Origin: Corallochytrium limacisporum
Lineage: Eukaryota; Opisthokonta
NCBI GenBank assembly: GCA_002811645.1
Contig: PDIP01000006.1
Location: 1-64,000, forward strand
Direction of reading: 5' to 3'
Length of the DNA: 64,000 nt
Shown here: in pieces, positions 57,933-64,000 of the stretch
Layout: each line of letters starts with the position of its first letter
Numbering within the stretch: position 1 is the first letter of the stretch
The notes under the pieces: generated by a model
Database searches by the model: none
Told to the model about the DNA's origin: nothing
What the model saw: the letters and a program-made list of their open reading frames with translations, nothing else
Translations under genes and position numbers: made by a program

Positions 57933-59006
57933 TCATACTGGTGGCACAGGCTGGAACTTGTCCTTCCGTGCTCGCAATTCTTTCATAACTCGAGCCTCGT
58001 CCTTGTCTGCAGTTCCTGCGGGAAGACCAAGGGTCTCTTGAATTTCCGAAGTGTACAGACGTAGAAACGGGTTGCCTTGCAACTGTCGCAAGAAAGTACC
58101 GGGAACGGTGGGCCTGTTCTGTTCCCGTAGCCGGACTGCCATCTCGTATTCGCTACGCAGAAGGTCATTTTGGGGATCAATCTCCTGAGCGAATTGGAGA
58201 TTGCTGATTGTGTACTCATGGCCTACCCAGACCAATACGTTACCCAGTGCACTCTCATCATTGCTCGGTGCTCCACCGGATACATGTGTCCGCGCCAAGG
58301 TCTTAAGAAGCTGCATAGAGCGAGCCATTTGGCTCGGAGTGCCTTCGAAGATGGCGCCTGCTCCATATAGGAAGAGACAGTCACCAGTCAGTAAATGCGC
58401 AAACAAGTTTTCTTTGGCGTGCTTGGCCAATACAACAATATGTCCATGGGTATGCCCAGGCGTCTGAATGATGCTGAGGCTAAAGTTCGCAACCTCCAAA
58501 TTTTGTCCATGGTCCAGGGGATGGGTCATGCCTGCAGTGCGGTCCGCACGACCACTGTAGATGGGGACATCAGGATAATTCTTCTTGAAATAGTAATTCC
58601 CGCCAGCATGATCCCAATGATGGTGTGTAGCAATGATTCCTGAAAGAGAAAGTCCACGGTTCCTGATTTCCTGATCAATACGTTGGCCTTCTGCAGGATC
58701 GACAGCAATCGTTTGCTTAGTTGCCCGATCAACCAACAAGTAGCAATAGTTGTCAGAGGCATACGGTACGACGACGACATCGTGGTCATCATAATTAAAC
58801 GCCGTGGCTTCTCTGTCTACAGACTTTTCCAGCATCTTCATCCAAATGTAGTAGCCTGCCGGTCCTGAAAATATTGTGTATGCGACTGTAAATGCAACAT
58901 TGATCCCGAGGGCAAACTGTGCGATAAGCGCAGTTCCCAGAGCCCCGCCTCCAAGGATAGCGAGTTCACGCCACATGGTTTCTAACTTCAGCTTCGAATG
59001 TATCAC
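57933..59006 (-). CDS. Hydroxyacylglutathione hydrolase (glyoxalase II)-like, membrane-anchored
   Basis: This 357-residue metallo-beta-lactamase-fold hydrolase carries the metal-binding motif THHHWDH with His128, His130, Asp132 and His133. It is followed by TPGHTHGHI, LTGDCLFLYGAG and VGHEYT, all ligands expected for glyoxalase II, which converts S-lactoylglutathione to lactate and glutathione. Residues about 12-55 contain two adjacent hydrophobic stretches (LAILGGGALGTALIAQFALG and VAFTVAYTIFSGPAGYYIW), so the enzyme is probably anchored in a membrane, somewhat like animal PNKD. The C-terminal GLO2 substrate helices (LRSEYEMAVRLREQNRPTVPG) are present. A persulfide dioxygenase is unlikely because the C-terminal domain is of the GLO2 type. 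Confidence 0.9.
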   Translation of the reverse strand: MIHSKLKLETMWRELAILGGGALGTALIAQFALGINVAFTVAYTIFSGPAGYYIWMKMLEKSVDREATAFNYDDHDVVVVPYASDNYCYLLVDRATKQTIAVDPAEGQRIDQEIRNRGLSLSGIIATHHHWDHAGGNYYFKKNYPDVPIYSGRADRTAGMTHPLDHGQNLEVANFSLSIIQTPGHTHGHIVVLAKHAKENLFAHLLTGDCLFLYGAGAIFEGTPSQMARSMQLLKTLARTHVSGGAPSNDESALGNVLVWVGHEYTISNLQFAQEIDPQNDLLRSEYEMAVRLREQNRPTVPGTFLRQLQGNPFLRLYTSEIQETLGLPAGTADKDEARVMKELRARKDKFQPVPPV

Positions 59007-59235
59007 AAGTTGGAACCCTGGACAGAAACAGATTATCGCTCGCTAACCAGTAGGTGCAGAGTTGCAACTCATACTTGGATGACTCTTTCGATCCTCCCGT
59101 CGTCGGCTGTCCTTGAAATAGGCGACGTACCTTGGCACCTTGTCTTTCTCCGGCCCGACGGAGGGGGGGGGGGCATTCATCCGGATCAAGGGCCCCATGT
59201 ACGTATTTAAACTAGAGAAAGAAGTGTAATCTTAG

Positions 59236-62200
59236 TTACTGGCCCACCCGACTCGCCAGGAACGAGCGGGCCTCCTGATCGCCGCTTGCGGAGCGGAGGC
59301 TGAGGAGATCCAAAAGAAACTTAATCTCTTCGCTCTGGAACTTGCGAATGATTTCCGTGGTTGACGCATAGTATAAGGTCACCGCAGTGTGCAGCTGGCG
59401 CGTTTCCTCGTGATCCATAGCGGATAGTGGCAAACCATGTCCACTGGCATACAGCACATCGCGCATCATTGTAAGACTCAAGTGCACAAACTGCAGCTCC
59501 CGGCGCGCTAACGGCTTTGCAGCGGCGGCATACGGGCGCAGATTTCGCGATTTCCCGACATTGGAAAACGGTAGGATGACAGCAGTAATGTCAAAAACGT
59601 GTTCATCCCATACCTTGCGCAAGATGCGAAGATATATGTCATGATAGGTCTGCTCCTTGATTTCCTGAAGGTGCTTTGCTAGGTCATCCGCCATCGGCCT
59701 GATGACATCCAACATATCATTCTCCGGAATCTCAGGGCCACCATTCAAAAACTGTGCAATGACGTTGTGAACGCTTGGTTCCTTCTTCGAGTCCCCGTGC
59801 TCATTGTTATTATTGCTCTTGAATTGCCACCACTTTGTCTTTTTCCCACTCGCAGCTTCGCTGGCCGCCAAAACGTCTAGAATATAGAAACGGACATGTC
59901 GTTGCAAGACCTTACCTGTGGCTGCACACGCTCGCTCGCAAAGCCCGTCGACCTCCATTGACGAGGTACGGATCACCTCTCCTATGGCCTGTGCATCTGC
60001 CTGGCCGAAGACATCTTTGTAGCCCTGAAAGCGGCGCCACATTGTGTAAAAGTTATTCAGCAGAGCGCATACATCTTTTGGGATGGAACAATTGTCGCTA
60101 CGACTCTCAGGCGGTGGATGACCATCGATTGGTCCACATGACTCTGACAATTGAAGTTCGACTGCTTGTTTGAGAGTGTCTGCGTAGCGAGCGATCACAT
60201 TCGCAGCCAACTGCAGAAAGGCAGTGCCAAACATAATCAAAGTTCGCCGCTCTGGCCAGCCCAGATCATTGAGAAATGCTACATTCTGCTCAATGGATGT
60301 GAACACATCAATTACCGACGATGTGTGAGGATTCTCCGCACTCACAGGTAGACAACAATCGGCTTCCCATGCCATGTCTACCCATTCAAACATCTTATCC
60401 TCTGTGATCTTCACCCAATTGAAGACAATAGGTAGGAACCACTCCACCATTGGCAGTCTCTTCTCCATGAGTTGGTAGACAGCTGGAGTGCATCGCTTTT
60501 CCACAAAGCGTTGGAAATCTCTGAGCTTGAAGTAGAGGTCAAAGAGTTCAGGTGATACTTCCAAAGGAAGGTCTTTGAACACCTTATCAAGCTCCTTGCC
60601 AGCTTCATAAAAGTAGGCCTCGGCGGTGGTATTGATAAAGCCGTCGGGCATGATTGCTGCATAAACATCAAGATCTTCCGAGAGCTCGTGACTCATGCGA
60701 TCAACAATACGAACCATGCGAATGACCTCCAGGGCTAATTTCGATCGATTTGATGTTGAAAGGGCACGTTGCCGGAACACATCTTTCAAAGAAATTTGGA
60801 ATCTAAGTCGCTGTCCCCTTCGAATACACTCCAAGATAATCTTGTCCATGTTTTGCGTCTGGGAAGGCACATGCTCCTCAATTCGCCGAACAAGGTGCAG
60901 TGTTCGCTTAAGCAGAAACAATTCTTTCTCCTGATCAAACACAAACTTGTATCTGCCAATAAGCACTGCAAGATCCCGTGCAATGCTGCGCATGAGAGAA
61001 GACATCTCCTGTAATATGCGCGGGAAAGTTGCTGCACACTCATCGTCTCTGCTATAACGTACGAAATTTTCCAAAATTCCCTCCACGACACGGACAACAA
61101 TGGGTAGTTCGTTGTCAGCAGAACTGTCCAAAGCACGCATGACGGCTTTGGTAGTGGCAAGATCTGCATACATTGTGTCAATGTCATGTATCTGACCTGC
61201 AGTGCGCATGATGTGCTGTCCTGTAGCTACTTGGACTGCCTTGCATCGACAGTTTTTTTCAAAGTTGTTGAATACAGTGCGAACCATGGCGTCATATAAC
61301 CCAATGAAGTCTGAACTTTGCAGCCCGTACAGTAACTTTGAGTTCACCTGATTGAACTCGCTTCGCTCAAGAGCAACAGTCATTGGAAGTGTGACACGGT
61401 CACCCTTAGCCAGGACAACATCATAGTCTTCCGTAACTGTATGGTTCTCGGCCTTCCACGCAGTCATGAGATCGATGGTGACGGTGCCCAAATATCCATC
61501 CAGGTCGTGATGTAACAATGTCCTATTGGATGTGGTGTCCAGGGGCTGTGAGATAGTCAGAGGAGCGGTCCAGATCTCCAAGCGAAGCCTGCGGCATGGA
61601 TACGGACAGGCAATCTCAATTGCTCGGGTATTCTTGTGACCATCTTTGCACTTGGCTTGGACGACACCATTGGTGTGTGGTTCCGCTCCTTCAACGTACA
61701 CTCTCACTCTCCCTTGGAAGCCCACCCGGACGTCTTGATCGTCTTCATGGTCCACCTTAACTCCTCGGTTCTCTCTCAGCTGTCTCGTTTGTAGCATCTT
61801 CAATGAATCGGGCCACAGTTGATTCTGATACGCATGCATTCTCCGGAAATCTTCCTCGTCTAGATTGCAAATGTCAGCGATGAAAGTCCAACAAGACTGC
61901 TTAGTCACCGAGAAACTAGGATCCACCATCCACGACACGTACCCACGATAGACAGAATCATCGTGAGCCATGCAAGAGCCACCGATCACCTTGCGGTTAA
62001 CAGGTGAGTCCCATGTGCTCGATCGTTCGCGCCGCAAGTGTCTGTTCCCGTTGTCGCTACAGAGGGGTTCTTTGCAGAGCCGATCCAGCAATTGCTTCTC
62101 TACCGTAAGCAATGATGACAACGCCCAGTCCCACAGCTCCGAATCCGCGTCATGGTCTTGCCCACGGCTAACATGGGAGCGAACCACAGAGATAATCTGT

Positions 62201-63369
62201 TCGTATAGAAACTGCAGTTCCGGTTGGATTCCCGCCATATTCAGTCTTCGATCCCCGTCGATACTACATCTCTGTATCAGTCGAGCCTTGAACTGTGCAA
62301 GGATCGCAACCCGATCCAAGTTCTCAGCGATCTTGTCTTGCAGAATTTCTGTCACTTGCGGTAGAGCAAGGTCGTTGATCCATGCTTTCACAATTTGATA
62401 AAGGTCACACACTGTTGCCACTGGTATGCGCAAGCCACTTTCACCATCGGACGGAGCACCAAAGATTGCGGTGGGAATAGCCAGGTATGATGGAAAGTCT
62501 CCAAGAGACACAGTCGCTGCCAACGGTTTGGTTGACACCGGCCCTCTCAGACATGTCATGTGGCGCATCGTGGCAAAGGTGTCAACCCGGTGTGCATACT
62601 CTAGGACGGCTTGAACTAACGGCATCGCAAAATCGTTCATACTTCGATCTCGTAGCTGGGTTTGCCCTTTCGACACAATGTGTGACATACGCAGTTCGAA
62701 CCTTTTCATCTGAATCTGCGCCTTGAGGGCTTTAAGTTGTACGAGGTCCTCGTTTTCAAATCCGCGAGTCTCATACAGCACATATAAAAGATCCCGAAGC
62801 CTGCGCAAGCTATCAACTTCCTGTTTCTTCGCAGAAGCTGCAGACGCAGCCGCAGCCGCGGCCACAACGCCCATCAGCTTAGGCAGTTTCATGGTTGAGT
62901 CGCCTTTGCTATCATCTCTGTCAGTAACAACCTCATTGCTCCTTGTTGGTTTTACAGGAGATGGCGTTCTCCGCATGATGTTCTCTGAATCAGAAGCCAT
63001 CCGCCTGTGCCTTCGGTTTGGACTCTTGTCCAGTCGGGAAATCCGTGGGTGCTGCGCAGATCCACGTTGTCCCATATTTCCGACCCTCATCCAAGACAGC
63101 ATTCCTGAATTTTGCTTTGCTTTCTTGGCTTCATGCAACTCCTCCATGATGTTGAAAGATTTTGCACCCTTAAACGCGCCCTTTCGCAGAACATGCGTCG
63201 AAGATGATACTGGTGTCTCTGCTTCAGGAACGCTACTTGCCGACGAGACTCGAATCTCCATACTTGCAGAACCGTATGGCGAGCCAGGCGAGGCCAGCCC
63301 TCCAAAGCTTCCTGCATTATAGCTCGTGCGGGAGCGCCGATGCGTCACCGGGCTTGACGGCTGTGACAT
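59236..63369 (-). CDS. Unc13/Ync13-like protein with C2 and MUN-type regions
   Basis: This encodes 1377 residues. A Ser-rich, basic N-terminus (about 1-160) and an Ala-rich helical stretch precede a helical region. A C2-like beta-sandwich follows around residues 540-690 (DVRVGFQGRVRVYVEGAEP, RRLRLEIWTAPLT, HHDLDGYLGTVTIDLMTAW). A long helical region (about 700-1360) comes next, with MUN/MHD-type segments: LFDLYFKLRDFQRFVEKRC, then FEWVDMAWEAD with SSVIDVFTSIEQNVAFLNDLGW. This arrangement matches fungal Ync13 and the plant DUF810/PATROL1 group, relatives of Munc13 that prepare SNARE complexes for exocytosis. The C2-like loops are not rich in Asp, so Ca2+ binding is uncertain. There are no membrane segments. 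The family call rests on layout and remembered motifs. Confidence 0.7.
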   Translation of the reverse strand: MSQPSSPVTHRRSRTSYNAGSFGGLASPGSPYGSASMEIRVSSASSVPEAETPVSSSTHVLRKGAFKGAKSFNIMEELHEAKKAKQNSGMLSWMRVGNMGQRGSAQHPRISRLDKSPNRRHRRMASDSENIMRRTPSPVKPTRSNEVVTDRDDSKGDSTMKLPKLMGVVAAAAAASAASAKKQEVDSLRRLRDLLYVLYETRGFENEDLVQLKALKAQIQMKRFELRMSHIVSKGQTQLRDRSMNDFAMPLVQAVLEYAHRVDTFATMRHMTCLRGPVSTKPLAATVSLGDFPSYLAIPTAIFGAPSDGESGLRIPVATVCDLYQIVKAWINDLALPQVTEILQDKIAENLDRVAILAQFKARLIQRCSIDGDRRLNMAGIQPELQFLYEQIISVVRSHVSRGQDHDADSELWDWALSSLLTVEKQLLDRLCKEPLCSDNGNRHLRRERSSTWDSPVNRKVIGGSCMAHDDSVYRGYVSWMVDPSFSVTKQSCWTFIADICNLDEEDFRRMHAYQNQLWPDSLKMLQTRQLRENRGVKVDHEDDQDVRVGFQGRVRVYVEGAEPHTNGVVQAKCKDGHKNTRAIEIACPYPCRRLRLEIWTAPLTISQPLDTTSNRTLLHHDLDGYLGTVTIDLMTAWKAENHTVTEDYDVVLAKGDRVTLPMTVALERSEFNQVNSKLLYGLQSSDFIGLYDAMVRTVFNNFEKNCRCKAVQVATGQHIMRTAGQIHDIDTMYADLATTKAVMRALDSSADNELPIVVRVVEGILENFVRYSRDDECAATFPRILQEMSSLMRSIARDLAVLIGRYKFVFDQEKELFLLKRTLHLVRRIEEHVPSQTQNMDKIILECIRRGQRLRFQISLKDVFRQRALSTSNRSKLALEVIRMVRIVDRMSHELSEDLDVYAAIMPDGFINTTAEAYFYEAGKELDKVFKDLPLEVSPELFDLYFKLRDFQRFVEKRCTPAVYQLMEKRLPMVEWFLPIVFNWVKITEDKMFEWVDMAWEADCCLPVSAENPHTSSVIDVFTSIEQNVAFLNDLGWPERRTLIMFGTAFLQLAANVIARYADTLKQAVELQLSESCGPIDGHPPPESRSDNCSIPKDVCALLNNFYTMWRRFQGYKDVFGQADAQAIGEVIRTSSMEVDGLCERACAATGKVLQRHVRFYILDVLAASEAASGKKTKWWQFKSNNNNEHGDSKKEPSVHNVIAQFLNGGPEIPENDMLDVIRPMADDLAKHLQEIKEQTYHDIYLRILRKVWDEHVFDITAVILPFSNVGKSRNLRPYAAAAKPLARRELQFVHLSLTMMRDVLYASGHGLPLSAMDHEETRQLHTAVTLYYASTTEIIRKFQSEEIKFLLDLLSLRSASGDQEARSFLASRVGQ

Positions 63370-64000
63370 TTTGAGTCAGTCCTGTAGTGTTCCGTTATCT
63401 ACATGGTTTTGTGTAGGACGCTCAAAAGAATGGATCGCTTGCTTTATTTTCATGGCTGCGTCCGAATCTAGCAGTCCAGCGGTACGAATGTGGAATCGCA
63501 CTATAGTCTGCTCTTCAACTAGCATACCATCCCATGCACACGACCGATCACGAAAGATGCCACCAGCTTCTTCAGACCACCCGGCGTCCGTACGGCAGGA
63601 TCGTATCGTCATTTGTTACCGTCACCCAGTGTTTTTTCTCTGCTTGGTTTGATTGAGACCCTCGTCTTTTTTCCTCCCCCTGGTGCACCTTCTCATGGAC
63701 AAGCCCCAACCCCGCTTTCCCGAAAGACACACCCCCTATGGAATTTGAGTGATATGAATCCAGGAACGGGGTGATTTGGAAATCAATAGGGACCAGATAC
63801 CGGTTCCCGGCCTTACTTTTGTTGTCGAGATTTGTGGTACGCGGCCAAGCCGTTACGGCTAGTTGCAAAAGCCATAGATTGCGAGCGCGCACGCACAGAC
63901 CCTTCTGGTTGCGCCTTTCAAAGGCTCGGGGTTAGGGGTTGATCCGCGCGCTTTGTTGGGGGGGGGGTTCACGGCACGGACACCGGCCCGATACACAATG
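63370..64000. other. Window-end region upstream of the Unc13-like gene
   Basis: These 631 bp lead to the window end. They should carry the promoter of the Unc13-like gene and perhaps of a gene beyond the edge. A G10 run is at about 63958-63967. No gene is supported. Confidence 0.45.

Noticed and set aside
1..64000. CRISPR arrays, bacterial operons or organelle origin
   Set aside because: No repeat-spacer array is present. The genes are nuclear eukaryotic, and the tRNA has a eukaryotic intron and pol III terminator.

Overview
The window looks like nuclear DNA from a flagellated opisthokont-grade eukaryote, such as an early-diverging (chytrid-like) fungus or a unicellular holozoan relative; the exact lineage cannot be fixed from sequence alone. 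Pointers are a GIT-type ArfGAP (ArfGAP, ankyrin, two Spa2-homology repeats, GIT C-terminus), a p38/Hog1-class MAP kinase with a TGY activation motif, a fungal-type endopolyphosphatase, an Unc13/Ync13-like protein, a Mid1/FAM155-like channel accessory protein and a CFAP144/FAM183 axonemal protein. Nearly every recognisable protein is encoded by one uninterrupted reading frame. The splicing factors PRP5/DDX46 and a short SNU66/SART1-like protein are nevertheless present, so introns are expected elsewhere. The one clear intron is in a tRNA-Tyr gene.

Layout. 0.2-9 kb: coiled-coil protein, mitochondrial ribosomal protein mL44, a glutamine-amidotransferase-like protein, a small unknown protein and an EF-hand Na+/Ca2+-exchanger-family transporter. 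10.8-18.5 kb: GIT-like ArfGAP, NAD kinase and the PRP5-like helicase. 19.7-30.5 kb: endopolyphosphatase, coiled-coil protein, diphthamide synthetase DPH6, CSB/Rad26 repair ATPase and a TMEM33-like ER membrane protein. 30.5-40 kb: ankyrin-repeat TKL kinase with a CaaX end, a gene-poor 3.9 kb, the MAP kinase and CFAP144. 40.4-47.2 kb: a tRNA-linked tyrosine-recombinase element. 47.8-64 kb: zinc-ribbon protein with a heptapeptide array, SNU66-like protein, Mid1/FAM155-like secreted protein, ACOT9-like thioesterase, Sel1-repeat protein, an unrecognised basic protein, a glyoxalase II-like hydrolase and the Unc13-like protein. Gene pairs are often tightly convergent (about 25-150 bp), while divergent spacers are 0.5-4 kb and rich in G/C homopolymers.

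The most unusual feature is the 6.5 kb segment at 40388-47073. A single 1883-codon gene ends in a canonical tyrosine-recombinase active site and nearly fills it. It is bounded by about 195 bp direct repeats that each include the last 21 nt of a tRNA-Tyr gene. The right copy is part of an intact, intron-containing tRNA-Tyr gene; the left copy is a truncated 3' end. This is the arrangement of an element integrated site-specifically into a tRNA gene, familiar from bacterial genomic islands but unexpected for a eukaryotic Crypton-like element. The other genes are mostly housekeeping (repair, splicing, translation, NADP and polyphosphate metabolism) or signalling and membrane traffic. No operon-like pathway cluster is evident.
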